A stretch of 64,000 bases of DNA from Delftia acidovorans (GTDB lineage Bacteria > Pseudomonadota > Gammaproteobacteria > Burkholderiales > Burkholderiaceae_C), in NCBI GenBank assembly GCA_031286585.1, contig JAITUC010000011.1, forward strand, positions 1 through 64,000, given 5' to 3'. A program made the position numbers and the translations under genes. Below, piece after piece: positions 26,424-35,224 of the stretch (position 1 is its first letter; each line of letters opens with the position of its first letter). The notes under the pieces were generated by a model. It was not told the DNA's origin, did not search any database, and saw only the letters and a list, made by a program, of their open reading frames with translations.

Positions 26424-27368
26424 ATGCACCGCATCGGCTACCTGCTCCCCGATGGCTTCCAGGTCATGGCGCTGGGGACCCAGACCGTCTTCGAGCTGGC
26501 CAACCTGCTGGCCGGCCAGGCTTTCTATTCAGTGCAAACCTATGCGCCGGCCGGCCCGGTGCAGTCATCCACGGGCCTTTGCCTGCAGGCCAGGCCATTG
26601 ACCGCGCGCAGCCGTGCCGACACCTGGCTGGTGGCGGGCACGCTTGCACCGCTGGCCCCGCCACCGGACCCTGAACTGGCCAGGCTGCTCGCCAAGGTGG
26701 CGGTGCACGCACGGCGCGTTGCCGGGCTGTGCACGGGCGCCTTCCTCCTGGCCGATGCCGGCCTGCTGGACGGGCGGCGCGCCACCACGCACTGGTTCTG
26801 GGCGCAAGCCTTGCAGCAGCGCCACCCCCAGGTCCAGGTCGAGGCCGACCGCATCCACATCGCCGATGGAGCCGTCTGGACCTCGGCCGGCATGACGGCG
26901 GAGATCGACCTGGCCCTGGCACTGGTGGAAAAGGACCTGGGCGAGGAGGTGGCACGCGCGGTGGCCCACCGCCTGGTGATGCACCAGAGGCGCTCGGGCG
27001 GCCAGTCCCAGCATTCGGAAATGCTCAGGCTCTCGCCCAGGTCCGACCGCATCCAGAAGGCGCTGGAGCATGCCCGCAACCACCTGGCCCGGCCGTTGAG
27101 CGTGGAAGAACTGGCCGAGGCCGCCAGCCTGAGCCCGCGCCAGTTCAGCCGCGTGTTCACTGCCGAAACAGGCCAGTCCCCCGCCAAGGCCATAGAAGGG
27201 CTTCGCCTGGAAGCCGCGCGGCTGATGATGGAAAGCAGCCGGCATCCGCTGGACACCGTGGCCAGGGAAACCGGCTTCCGGGACCGGCGCCACATGCGCG
27301 AGGCCTTTCTGCGCGGCTATGGCATGCCGCCTCAGGCCTTGCGCCGACAGTCGCGGACAACCGCATAG
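26424..27368 (+). CDS. GlxA-type transcriptional regulator (DJ-1/PfpI domain plus AraC domain)
   Basis: A 314-residue regulator. Residues 1-190 resemble the class I amidotransferase-like DJ-1/PfpI fold, with the conserved nucleophile elbow AGLCTGAFLLADAGLLDGRRATTHW near residue 100. Residues 210-310 are an AraC double helix-turn-helix (VEELAEAASLSPRQFSRVF, then GFRDRRHMREAFLRGYGMPP). AAGGAAGG lies 5-12 bases before ATG 26424. The sensor domain usually binds a small ligand rather than acting as an enzyme. The divergent SDR gene is the probable target. Confidence 0.88.
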   Translation: MHRIGYLLPDGFQVMALGTQTVFELANLLAGQAFYSVQTYAPAGPVQSSTGLCLQARPLTARSRADTWLVAGTLAPLAPPPDPELARLLAKVAVHARRVAGLCTGAFLLADAGLLDGRRATTHWFWAQALQQRHPQVQVEADRIHIADGAVWTSAGMTAEIDLALALVEKDLGEEVARAVAHRLVMHQRRSGGQSQHSEMLRLSPRSDRIQKALEHARNHLARPLSVEELAEAASLSPRQFSRVFTAETGQSPAKAIEGLRLEAARLMMESSRHPLDTVARETGFRDRRHMREAFLRGYGMPPQALRRQSRTTA

Positions 27369-27403
27369 ACCCCTCCACCCGCCGCGCGTCACAAAACTGA
27401 AAC

Positions 27404-27424
27404 AGGGAAAACGTAACATTCCCT
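27404..27424. promoter_or_regulatory. Inverted repeat upstream of the sia-like operon
   Basis: AGGGAA-N9-TTCCCT forms a perfect 6-bp inverted repeat 23 bp before ATG 27448 in an AT-richer gap. It is a candidate regulator site overlapping the expected core promoter or leader. Confidence 0.4.
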
Positions 27425-27447
27425 AACAATTTTGCGATGTGCCTTCC

Positions 27448-28680
27448 ATGGATGAGTCCCGCGCCTACCTGAGCGATTCCAGGCCACGTTTCCGCCCACC
27501 CAGCGCAGCGGATCTGTGTACCCCCGTCCCCTGCATGACCACCGACGAGACCAACGAGAAGGTGCTCGAGGTCTTCACGCGCCACCGGGACCTGGTCAGC
27601 CTGCCCGTGGTGGAGGGCAACCGCCCCATCGGCCTGATCAACCGCAGCATCTTCCTGTCGCAGTTCAGCAAGCCCTTCCGCATGGAGCTGTACGGCAAGA
27701 AGAGCTGCATCGCCTTCATGGACAAGGAGCCGCTGGTGGTCGATGCCTCCACCGACATAGACACCCTGACCGTGAAGACCGTGGAGTACGGCGAAAAGGC
27801 GCTGACCGATGGCTTCATCATCGCGCGCGACGGCCTGTTCGCGGGCGTGGGCAACGGCCTGCAGCTGATGCGCGCGGTGGCGGACATGCAGGTGGCGCGC
27901 AACCGCCAGATCATGCACAGCATCGAATACGCCAGCGTGATCCAGCAATCGCTGCTGCGCAGCTCGCGCGACTGCCTGGCCCGCGCCTGCCCGGAGGCTG
28001 ACCTGGTCTGGGAGCCGCGCGATGTGGTCGGCGGCGACTTCTACCAGTTCAGCCAGGACGGTGATGGCTGGTTTGCCACCGTGGCCGATTGCACGGGCCA
28101 CGGCGTGCCCGGCGCCTTCATGACGCTGATCGCCACCAGCAGCCTGAGCCAGGCCATCAAGGAGCACGGCCCGCGCGACCCGGCCGCGCTGCTGGGCCAT
28201 GTGAACCGCAGCGTCAAGCAGATGCTGGGCCAGCTCGATGGCAAGGACGGCACGCCGGGCTCCGACGACGGGCTGGACGCGGCCTGCTTCTGGTTCGAGC
28301 CCGCGCACCGGCGCCTGCGCTTTGCGGGCGCGCGCCTGGCGCTGTTCGTGCTGCGCCCCGGCGCCGAGGCGGTGGAGGTGCTGGAGGGCCAGCGCAAGGG
28401 CGTGGGCTATGTGGACAGCGAGTTCGACTTCGCCTGGAACAACATCGACCTGGAGCTGCCCGCCGCCGCCCTGGTCTTCATCACCACCGACGGCCTGATC
28501 GACCAGGTCGGCGGCCCGCGCGGCATCACCTTCGGCAAGAAGCGCGTGCGCGAGCTGCTGCTGGAGCAGGCCGGCCGCACGCCCGCCGAGATCAACCGCG
28601 CCCTGCTGACCGCCCTGCAGACCTGGCAGGGCGAGCACCACCGCCGCGACGATCTGACCTTTTTCTGCTTCAGAACCTGA
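27448..28680 (+). CDS. siaA: SiaA-like PP2C/SpoIIE phosphatase with N-terminal CBS-type domain
   Basis: A 410-residue cytoplasmic protein. Residues 20-150 resemble a CBS-pair module (CTPVPCMTTDETNEKVLEVF, LPVVEGNRPIGLINR). After a helical linker, residues 190-410 form a SpoIIE-type phosphatase with metal-binding aspartates in DVVGGDFYQF, ADCTGHGVPGAF and DDLTFFCF. In Pseudomonas aeruginosa SiaA dephosphorylates SiaC and is itself membrane-bound with a periplasmic sensor; here no transmembrane segment is seen, and the CBS module suggests an intracellular nucleotide or similar signal instead. The start is uncertain: GTG 27439 is an alternative. It is the first of five genes in one direction, with siaB beginning at the next base after its stop. 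Confidence 0.85.
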   Translation: MDESRAYLSDSRPRFRPPSAADLCTPVPCMTTDETNEKVLEVFTRHRDLVSLPVVEGNRPIGLINRSIFLSQFSKPFRMELYGKKSCIAFMDKEPLVVDASTDIDTLTVKTVEYGEKALTDGFIIARDGLFAGVGNGLQLMRAVADMQVARNRQIMHSIEYASVIQQSLLRSSRDCLARACPEADLVWEPRDVVGGDFYQFSQDGDGWFATVADCTGHGVPGAFMTLIATSSLSQAIKEHGPRDPAALLGHVNRSVKQMLGQLDGKDGTPGSDDGLDAACFWFEPAHRRLRFAGARLALFVLRPGAEAVEVLEGQRKGVGYVDSEFDFAWNNIDLELPAAALVFITTDGLIDQVGGPRGITFGKKRVRELLLEQAGRTPAEINRALLTALQTWQGEHHRRDDLTFFCFRT

Positions 28681-29262
28681 ATGCCTCCCATGCCATGCGC
28701 ACAGATCGCCGACAAGTACGGCAGCTTCTTCCACCTGGCGCGCCAGCATCAGGTGATCTTCTACTACGTGGGCTACTTCTCGCAGAACATCGTCGCGGCC
28801 ATGGCCGAGGCCGTGCGGCTGCAGCTGGAAGTGGCCGGCGTGCCCGGCCCCACGCGGCGCAAGCTGTTCTCGTCCTTTGTCGAGATGGCGCAGAACATCA
28901 TCCATTACTCGGCCGATGCCCTGACCCCGCCCCACCAGGACGATGGCGAACTGCGCCACGGCGCGGTCTGCATCCGCCGCGAGGACGACGGCAGCTTCGT
29001 GCTGCTGTGCGCCAACCCCATCGAGCCGGGCATGGGCGAGGCGCTGCGCGCCAAGCTCGATGCCCTGCGCAGCATGACGCTGGACGACATCAAGAAGGCC
29101 TGCCGCCAGTCGCTGCGCGATGACGCGCCCGAAGGCAGCAAGGGCGCGGGCATGGGTTTCCTGACCCTGGCCCGCGATGCGCGCGAGCCGCTGCAGTTCG
29201 ACTTCGATCCTGCCCAGACCGTGGACGGCCGGCCCGTCTTCTACCTGAAAGCCACGCTCTGA
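28681..29262 (+). CDS. siaB: SiaB-like HATPase-fold protein kinase
   Basis: A 193-residue protein of the SiaB family. It starts QIADKYGSFFHLARQHQVIFYYVGYFSQ; the segment SFVEMAQNIIHYSAD (about residues 62-76) is an N-box-like ATP site, and GSKGAGMGFLTLARDA (about 158-173) is a G-rich lid. In Pseudomonas SiaB phosphorylates SiaC on a serine/threonine and so blocks activation of the diguanylate cyclase. The gene directly abuts siaA (stop and start adjacent), so translation is likely coupled; ATG 28690 is an alternative start. Gene order siaA-siaB-siaC-siaD is preserved. Confidence 0.85.
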   Translation: MPPMPCAQIADKYGSFFHLARQHQVIFYYVGYFSQNIVAAMAEAVRLQLEVAGVPGPTRRKLFSSFVEMAQNIIHYSADALTPPHQDDGELRHGAVCIRREDDGSFVLLCANPIEPGMGEALRAKLDALRSMTLDDIKKACRQSLRDDAPEGSKGAGMGFLTLARDAREPLQFDFDPAQTVDGRPVFYLKATL

Positions 29263-29330
29263 GCCGTCGCTCCGGCACCAGGCCTGGACAGGCCCGGCCC
29301 GCAGGCACGGACAACGCACCGAGATCACGC

Positions 29331-29732
29331 ATGGACAACCTCTACATCGCACCGACTCCCAGCTCCCCGGAAGTGGACTTCCAGTTCGACACGCACACGC
29401 TGCACCTGCGTGGCGAGTCCTATCCCGAGAACGCTGCCGCCTTCTACGGCGGCATCCTGGCCCGCCTCAAGGACTACCTGGCCCAGCCGCAGCCGGCGCA
29501 GCAGGAGGCACGCATCGAGGTGCACATCGCGCTGGCCTACTTCAACAGCTCCAGCACCAAGATGCTGTTCAACCTGATCGAGGCACTGAGCGGCGCCGCC
29601 GAGGCCGGCCGCCCCGTGGCACTGCACTGGTACCACGACGAGGAAGACGACACCATCTGCGAATTTGGCGAGGAACTGCGCGACGACTTTCCCGCCATCG
29701 CCTTCACCGGCCATCCCGTGAAGGCTGCGTGA
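29331..29732 (+). CDS. siaC: SiaC-like switch protein (DUF1987)
   Basis: A 133-residue protein of the DUF1987/SiaC family, which has an anti-sigma-antagonist-like fold. The conserved motif ALAYFNSSSTKML (residues about 67-79) contains the hydroxyl residues S73-T76, matching the region phosphorylated in Pseudomonas SiaC. The unphosphorylated form binds and activates the cyclase SiaD. The gene follows siaB by 68 bp and its stop overlaps the siaD start region by 1 nt, consistent with making SiaC and SiaD in balance. Confidence 0.9.
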   Translation: MDNLYIAPTPSSPEVDFQFDTHTLHLRGESYPENAAAFYGGILARLKDYLAQPQPAQQEARIEVHIALAYFNSSSTKMLFNLIEALSGAAEAGRPVALHWYHDEEDDTICEFGEELRDDFPAIAFTGHPVKAA

Positions 29733-30472
29733 TGGACACCGTGGCCGCTCCCGCGGACCTCTTCGATGCCGAGCACCAGGCCCTTTTGGCGGCCCGCGCG
29801 GCCCACGACCGGGGCGAAGAGGCCGGCGCCCAGGCCTGCCACCAGGCGCTGGGCGTGCTGCTGACCGCCTATGAGCGCCTGCTGCGCGAAACACGCCGGC
29901 TGGTGCGCCGCAGCGACCGGGCCGAGCTGGAGATGACCCAGCTCAACCAGCGCCTGCAGGACCTGGCCGGCGAGCTGGAATACCGCGCCACGCACGACCC
30001 GCTGACCGGCGTGCTCAACCGCGCGGCCATCATCGAGCGCGTGAACCGCCACTTCACCCAGCAGGGGCTGGCCCTGATCGTGCTGGACATAGACCACTTC
30101 AAGCGCGTGAACGACAGCTTCGGCCACCCCGTGGGCGACAGCGTGATCCTGGGCGTGGTGCGCTGCCTCAAGGCCGCCGTGCCGGCCACGGCCCATATCG
30201 GCCGCGTGGGCGGCGAGGAATTCACCGTGCTGCTGCCCCAGCACGACGGCGACGGCGCCGTGTGCGTGGCCGAGCAGGTGCGCGCCGCCATCGAGGCCCA
30301 TCCCTTCGGCCTGCCCGACGCCAGCTGCATCACGGCCAGCTTCGGCGTGAGCTGGCGCCCGAGCGGCGGCCGCTTCGACGACGCCTACAGCCTGGCCGAC
30401 GAGGCGCTGTACGCCGCCAAGCGCAGCGGGCGCAACCAGGTCGTGCGCGCGGCAGACCATGCCACGGCCTGA
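29732..30472 (+). CDS. siaD: SiaD-like GGDEF diguanylate cyclase
   Basis: A 246-residue soluble protein. Residues 1-80 form a helical N-terminal stalk, the region that SiaC binds in Pseudomonas; residues 85-240 are a GGDEF domain. The active-site loop is GGEEF (about residue 157), with D-x-D-H-F-K-R (LDIDHFKRVND) present, so it should make cyclic di-GMP. I see no RxxD inhibitory site directly before GGEEF. ATG 29732 shares one base with the siaC stop; a GTG one codon upstream is possible. Confidence 0.88.
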   Translation: MDTVAAPADLFDAEHQALLAARAAHDRGEEAGAQACHQALGVLLTAYERLLRETRRLVRRSDRAELEMTQLNQRLQDLAGELEYRATHDPLTGVLNRAAIIERVNRHFTQQGLALIVLDIDHFKRVNDSFGHPVGDSVILGVVRCLKAAVPATAHIGRVGGEEFTVLLPQHDGDGAVCVAEQVRAAIEAHPFGLPDASCITASFGVSWRPSGGRFDDAYSLADEALYAAKRSGRNQVVRAADHATA

Positions 30473-30500
30473 TCGGCGCGGACAGAGACAGGTCTGAGGC

Positions 30501-32777
30501 ATGAGTTTCGTGATGCGCGCACGGGCGCCCAGGGCGCCCGCCCCTGCTTCCGCCCTCCTGCAGACGCCTCTGCAGCCGCCCCCGCCAGGGCCCGTGCCCG
30601 GGCCTGAATGGCGGGTGCTGATCGTGGACAGCGACCCGGACGTACACGCTGCCTTCCGCCTGGCGCTGGAAGGCCACACCCTGTTCGGCCGGCCGCTGGT
30701 GTTTCTCTACGCCCGCTCCGGCACGCAGGCGCGCAACCTGCTGCGCAGCGAGCAGGACCTGGCCGTGGTGGTGCTCGATGCCGTGACCGATGGCACGGGC
30801 GCGGGGCTGGACCTGGTGGACTTCATCCGCTACACGGCCGGCCTGCGCAACAGCCGCATCGTGCTGCGCACCGGCCGCCCGGGCCAGGCCCCAGACCTGG
30901 AAACCCTGCTGCGCTACGACATCAACGACTGCCGCACCAAGACCGAACTCACGCCCGACCGGCTGCTGGCCATCGTGGTGACCGCCGTGCGCTCCTACGA
31001 GCAGCTGTGCGCCATCGAGGCCAACCGCCGCAGCCTGGAGCTGATGGTGCGCTCCAGCGCCTCGCTGCTGGAGGAAACCAATCTGCACGCCTTCGCGCGG
31101 GGCGTGATCACCCAGTTGGCCACCTTGCTGGGCGTGGCCAGCGAAGGCCTGGTCTGCTCGGAGGGCATGCACCGGGCCGAGCCCTACCGCGTGCTCGCGG
31201 CCACGGGGCCGTTCGCCCGGCTCATCGACCAGCCCATCGCCACCGTGCTGGCCTCGCGCGGGCTGCGCCTGCTGCGCCAGGCGCTGCAGGCGCGGCGCAA
31301 CATCTACGGCGTGCAGCGCGGCGTGGCGCTGTACATAGGCCGGGGGGACGAGCAGGACATGGCCGTCTTCATCGATGCGCCGGCATCGCACAGCGCACTG
31401 GACCGCCAGTTGCTCGAAGTCTTCTGCGCCAACCTGCGCACGCTGCTGCACAACCGCGGCCTGCTGGAGCGCCTGCACCAGTCCGCCTACTTCGACCCCC
31501 TGGTCTGCCTGCCCAACCGCGCCCACTTCGTGGAAAAAGTGGACGAATGCGTGTGGCGCGGCACGCGGGACCATGTGCTGGCCCTGGTGGACATCGACGA
31601 CTTCAGCGCCACCAACGACGTGATGGGCCACCGCTTTGGCGACCGCCTGCTCGAAGCCATGGCCCGCCGCCTGGCCGGCGCGCTGCCCGCCGGGGTGCTG
31701 CTGGCGCGCGTGGGGTCGGACACCTTCGGCATCCTGGGCCCCACCGACGAGGTGGCCCTGGCCCAGTTGCTGGACTGCGCTCGCCAGCCCCTGGCCGTGG
31801 ATGGCGTGCCGCACAAGGTCTCGCTGACCTGCGGCTACGTGTACCTGCCCCATGAGCGCCAGGCCGGCACCGACCTGGTCAAGGACGCCACCATCGCCCT
31901 CAAGCGCGCCAAGCGCGATCACCGCGGCCAGTTGCTGGAGTACTCCGAGCAGATGGGCATGGAGGCGCGCGACCGCGCCCTGCTGCTGTCCGACCTGCGC
32001 GCCGCCATCGACGGCGCACAGCTTTTCCTGGTCTACCAGCCCCAGGTGGACCTGGAGACCCATGCCCTGGTCGGCCTGGAAGCCCTGCTGCGCTGGCCCC
32101 GGCAGGACGGCAGCTTCGTGCCGCCCGACCGCTTCATTCCCGTGGCCGAGCATTCGGGCCTGATCGTGCCGCTGGGCCAATGGGTGCTGGCCACGGCCTG
32201 CCGCACCATGCGCGAACTGCTGGACGCCGGCCGCGCCCCCCGGCGCATGGCCGTCAATGTCTCCACCGTGCAGCTGCAGGACCCGGGCTTTCTGCAGACC
32301 GTGAGCAACGCCCTGGCAGAGCACGGCCTGCAGGGCGCGCAGCTGGAGCTGGAGATCACCGAATCCGTCGCGGTCCTGCCCACCCAGCTGCTGCAGACCA
32401 CGCTCAGCGCCCTGCGCACGCTGGGCGTGACCATTGCCATCGACGACTTCGGCACCGGCTACTCCTCCCTGAGCTACCTGGAGCGCCTTCCCCTGGACCG
32501 CATCAAGATCGACCGCAGCTTCGTGCGCCAGCTTGGCGAATCACAGGAGGCCCGCATCGCCGAAATGATCGCCCAGCTGGGCCGCAAGCTCGGCCTGCAG
32601 GTCCTGGCCGAAGGCATAGAGGACGCCAGCGCATGGCAGGCCCTGCGCGCCATGGGCTGCCATGAGGGACAGGGCTATCACATTGCCCGGCCCATGAACA
32701 AGGAGCAGTTGCTGGGCTGGCTGGGCCGGCGCAATGAAGCGCCGCCAGGCCAGCCTGGCCCCTCTCTGCAGTCCTGA
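30501..32777 (+). CDS. Response-regulator-like EAL phosphodiesterase with DUF3369 and degenerate GGDEF
   Basis: A 758-residue multidomain protein. A Pro-rich N-terminal tail is followed by a receiver-like domain (residues about 35-165) and a DUF3369-type sensor region (about 170-320). Next comes a GGDEF domain whose active loop reads VGSDTFG, so cyclase activity is unlikely (about 325-490). The EAL domain (about 500-750) keeps its catalytic signatures: GLEALLRW, NVSTVQLQDP, ELEITES, DDFGTGYSS, KIDRSFV, AEGIE and QGYHIARP. It should hydrolyse cyclic di-GMP. It lies 28 bp after siaD, so the operon can encode both synthesis and breakdown of the messenger. The receiver part is divergent: the acidic pocket is D-S-D near residue 43, with DAVTDG at the usual phospho-acceptor site. 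Confidence 0.88.
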   Translation: MSFVMRARAPRAPAPASALLQTPLQPPPPGPVPGPEWRVLIVDSDPDVHAAFRLALEGHTLFGRPLVFLYARSGTQARNLLRSEQDLAVVVLDAVTDGTGAGLDLVDFIRYTAGLRNSRIVLRTGRPGQAPDLETLLRYDINDCRTKTELTPDRLLAIVVTAVRSYEQLCAIEANRRSLELMVRSSASLLEETNLHAFARGVITQLATLLGVASEGLVCSEGMHRAEPYRVLAATGPFARLIDQPIATVLASRGLRLLRQALQARRNIYGVQRGVALYIGRGDEQDMAVFIDAPASHSALDRQLLEVFCANLRTLLHNRGLLERLHQSAYFDPLVCLPNRAHFVEKVDECVWRGTRDHVLALVDIDDFSATNDVMGHRFGDRLLEAMARRLAGALPAGVLLARVGSDTFGILGPTDEVALAQLLDCARQPLAVDGVPHKVSLTCGYVYLPHERQAGTDLVKDATIALKRAKRDHRGQLLEYSEQMGMEARDRALLLSDLRAAIDGAQLFLVYQPQVDLETHALVGLEALLRWPRQDGSFVPPDRFIPVAEHSGLIVPLGQWVLATACRTMRELLDAGRAPRRMAVNVSTVQLQDPGFLQTVSNALAEHGLQGAQLELEITESVAVLPTQLLQTTLSALRTLGVTIAIDDFGTGYSSLSYLERLPLDRIKIDRSFVRQLGESQEARIAEMIAQLGRKLGLQVLAEGIEDASAWQALRAMGCHEGQGYHIARPMNKEQLLGWLGRRNEAPPGQPGPSLQS

Positions 32778-32804
32778 GGCAGCCAGGCCGCGCCCTGCCC
32801 CTCC

Positions 32805-33977
32805 CTACCTGCACACCGCGGGGAACCCGTGCCGCCTGGCCGCCCACACCACGGCCAGCGATGCGCCCAGCAGCGCCAGCAGCACGGGCGTGAAGGCGCC
32901 CACGCCCATGCGCGCCAGCAGCAGGCCGCCCACGATGCCGCCGCCGGCAATCGCCATGTTCCAGGCGGTGACCAGCATGGACTGCGCCACATCGGCGGCC
33001 TCGCCGGCCGTATGGGCAATGGCGGTCTGCAGCAGCGTGGCGGCACCGCCAAAGGCCAGGCCCCAGACGGCCACAGCCGCATACACCAGGGCCGGCGCAT
33101 CACCGGCCACGCCCAGCATCAGCGTGGACAGGGCAAACAGCGCAATGCTGGCCAGCGTGAGCGCGCGCAGGTGGCTGTCGATCAGCACGCCGGTGATCCA
33201 GATGCCCAGCACGGAGGTGGCGCCGAACACCAGCAGCACCAGGTCCGTGCGCGCGGCCATGCCCGCCACCGCCAGGAAGGGCGCGATATAGGTGTAGAGA
33301 ATGTTGTGCGCCAGCACGAAGGCCAGCACCACGAACAGCACCGGGCGCACGCCTGCCAGGGTGAACACGCGCCGCAGCGGCAGGTGCCGGCCTGCCGCCT
33401 GCCCCGCAAAGTCGGGCAGTCTGGCGCGCACCCAGACCATGAGCGCCAGCGCCAGCACGCTCATGAGGCCGAAGCACAGACGCCAGCCCACCCACTGGCC
33501 CAGCACGGTGCCGGCAGGCACGCCCAGCGACAGCGCCAGCGGCGTGCCCACCATGGCAATGGCGATGGCGCGGCCCTTGAGATGGCCGGGCACCATGCGC
33601 GCCGCATAGCCGGCCAGCAGCGCCCACAGCAGCCCGGCCGAGACCCCCGCCAGAAAGCGCGCCACCAGGGTCAGTGCAAAGTGGGTGGACAAGGCCGTGA
33701 CCGTGTTGGCGACGACAAAGCCCGCGATCGCCGCCAGCAGCAGGGGGCGGCGGCGCATGCCCTGCGTGGCGGCCGTCAGCGGTATGGCGGCCACCAGGGA
33801 ACCTATGGCGTAGAGGGTGACGGTCTGGCCCACCCAGGCCTCTGTCACGGCCAGGCCCTGGGCCATCTGCGGCAGCAGCCCGGCCGGCAGCGCCTCGGTC
33901 AATATGGTGATGAAAGCCGCCATGGCCAGCGCCAGCAGGGAAGCCACGGGCAGGCGGTCCTGGCGTGTTCCGTTCAT
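32805..33977 (-). CDS. MFS transporter, DHA1/arabinose-efflux type
   Basis: A 390-residue, twelve-helix major facilitator. The first half carries ITILTEALPAGLLPQMAQGL and the motif A loop QGMRRRPLL; LLWALLAGYAARMVPGHLKGRAIAIAMVG is the typical DHA1 motif C/D region. It likely exports a small drug-like or sugar-like compound. ATG 33977 overlaps the stop of the upstream serine hydrolase as ATGA, so the two proteins are co-translated. A LysR regulator is divergent from the pair. Confidence 0.88.
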   Translation of the reverse strand: MNGTRQDRLPVASLLALAMAAFITILTEALPAGLLPQMAQGLAVTEAWVGQTVTLYAIGSLVAAIPLTAATQGMRRRPLLLAAIAGFVVANTVTALSTHFALTLVARFLAGVSAGLLWALLAGYAARMVPGHLKGRAIAIAMVGTPLALSLGVPAGTVLGQWVGWRLCFGLMSVLALALMVWVRARLPDFAGQAAGRHLPLRRVFTLAGVRPVLFVVLAFVLAHNILYTYIAPFLAVAGMAARTDLVLLVFGATSVLGIWITGVLIDSHLRALTLASIALFALSTLMLGVAGDAPALVYAAVAVWGLAFGGAATLLQTAIAHTAGEAADVAQSMLVTAWNMAIAGGGIVGGLLLARMGVGAFTPVLLALLGASLAVVWAARRHGFPAVCR

Positions 33978-35224
33978 TGCGGCTCTCCCGAAGCGCCGTG
34001 GACCTCGCAAACCCCGTAGACCGCGTCGCGCAAATCGTTGACGAAGCGCCCCGACATGCCCTCGTACAAGGTGTTGGTGAAGGCCACGACGCTGAGCTCC
34101 TGCGCCCGGTCCACGAACCAGGAATGTCCATAGGCCCCGCCCCAGCGCCAGGTGCCCACCGACTCCGGCGATGCTGCCTGCGCCGCATCGCGCAGCACGG
34201 AAAAGCCCAGGCCAAAGCCGAAACCCGGCGCATTGGGCAGGGCCAGCCCGCCGGTCTGGTCCCGCGCCATCTCGGCGACCAGGGCGTCGGGCAGCAGGGT
34301 GTTGCCGCCCTGGCGCAGGGCTTCCAGCAGCCGCAGGAAATCGCCTGCCGTCCCCGCCATGCCGGCGCCCCCGGAGGCAAAGGCCTGGGCGTCAAAGATG
34401 CGCGAAGGGCTGAAGGCAATGCCGATGCTCCCTTCGAAGGGCGACACGGTCTCGCCCTCGGCCAGCGGATGGGGCTGCGGCACATCGCTGACATAGGCCG
34501 TGGCCACGCGCTGCACGGCCAATGCATCGGTGACGGCAAAGCCGGTATCGGTCATGCCCAGCGGCCCGGTCACAAGGTCGCGCACGGCCTGGTCCAGCGG
34601 CCTGCCGTGCACCTGTTCAATGAGGGCGCCCAGCACATCGGTGGCCAGCGAGTAGCCCCAGGCCGTGCCCGGCGCGTACAGCAGCGGCACGCTGGCGATG
34701 CGCTCCAGGTTCTCTGCCAGGCCGATGGCCTGGCGGTCCATGCCGTCCGATACGCCCGCGCGCGCATAGGGGCCTTGTGCATCGGCCTCGAAGAAGCGGT
34801 AGCCCAGCCCCGCCGTGTGGCTGAGAAGCTGGCGTACGGTGATGCGGGCGGGCCGGCCATCGGCCAGCCGGGGGCGGAACCGGGGCAGCCAGCGCTCCAG
34901 CCCCTCGTCCAGCGCCAGCAGTCCCCGCGCCACCAGCACCAGCGCGGCAGCCGAGACGATGGGCTTGCTGGCCGAGGCCAGGCGAAAAACTGCATCCACG
35001 GCCATGGGCAGCCCGCGCTCGCGGTCGGCCCAGCCTGCGGCCTGGCGGTGGACCAGCGCGCCGCCACGCGCCACCAGCACCACGGCGCCGACCAGGCGCT
35101 GCGCCTCAAGCGCCTGCCCGACCACGGCATGGATGCGGTCGGACAGGGGCGAGGACAGCAGGGTCGCAGGCAGCGCAGCGGGTGCAGCAGGTGCCTCAGC
35201 TGCTGCAGAAAGGGCAATCGTCAT
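33974..35224 (-). CDS. Serine hydrolase of the beta-lactamase/EstB family
   Basis: A 416-residue enzyme of the class C beta-lactamase / penicillin-binding-protein-like fold. The nucleophile motif is SASKP (S-x-x-K, about residue 88), the second motif Y-S-L occurs in GYSLATDV (about 190), and the third region is WGGAYGHSWFVD near 365. No signal peptide is visible (N terminus MTIALSAAAEAPAAPAALP is Ala/Pro-rich but has no hydrophobic core), so a cytoplasmic esterase or amidase is likelier than a true beta-lactamase. It is translationally coupled to the MFS exporter and divergent from a LysR gene. Confidence 0.85.
   Translation of the reverse strand: MTIALSAAAEAPAAPAALPATLLSSPLSDRIHAVVGQALEAQRLVGAVVLVARGGALVHRQAAGWADRERGLPMAVDAVFRLASASKPIVSAAALVLVARGLLALDEGLERWLPRFRPRLADGRPARITVRQLLSHTAGLGYRFFEADAQGPYARAGVSDGMDRQAIGLAENLERIASVPLLYAPGTAWGYSLATDVLGALIEQVHGRPLDQAVRDLVTGPLGMTDTGFAVTDALAVQRVATAYVSDVPQPHPLAEGETVSPFEGSIGIAFSPSRIFDAQAFASGGAGMAGTAGDFLRLLEALRQGGNTLLPDALVAEMARDQTGGLALPNAPGFGFGLGFSVLRDAAQAASPESVGTWRWGGAYGHSWFVDRAQELSVVAFTNTLYEGMSGRFVNDLRDAVYGVCEVHGASGEPQ

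Noticed and set aside
27157..29352. 730-codon open frame opposite the siaA/siaB-like genes
   Set aside because: No motifs, spans two well-supported genes, and has shadow-frame composition.
33974..35224. Considered as an antibiotic-resistance beta-lactamase
   Set aside because: No signal peptide, and the second and third active-site motifs fit the esterase/EstB-like branch better.
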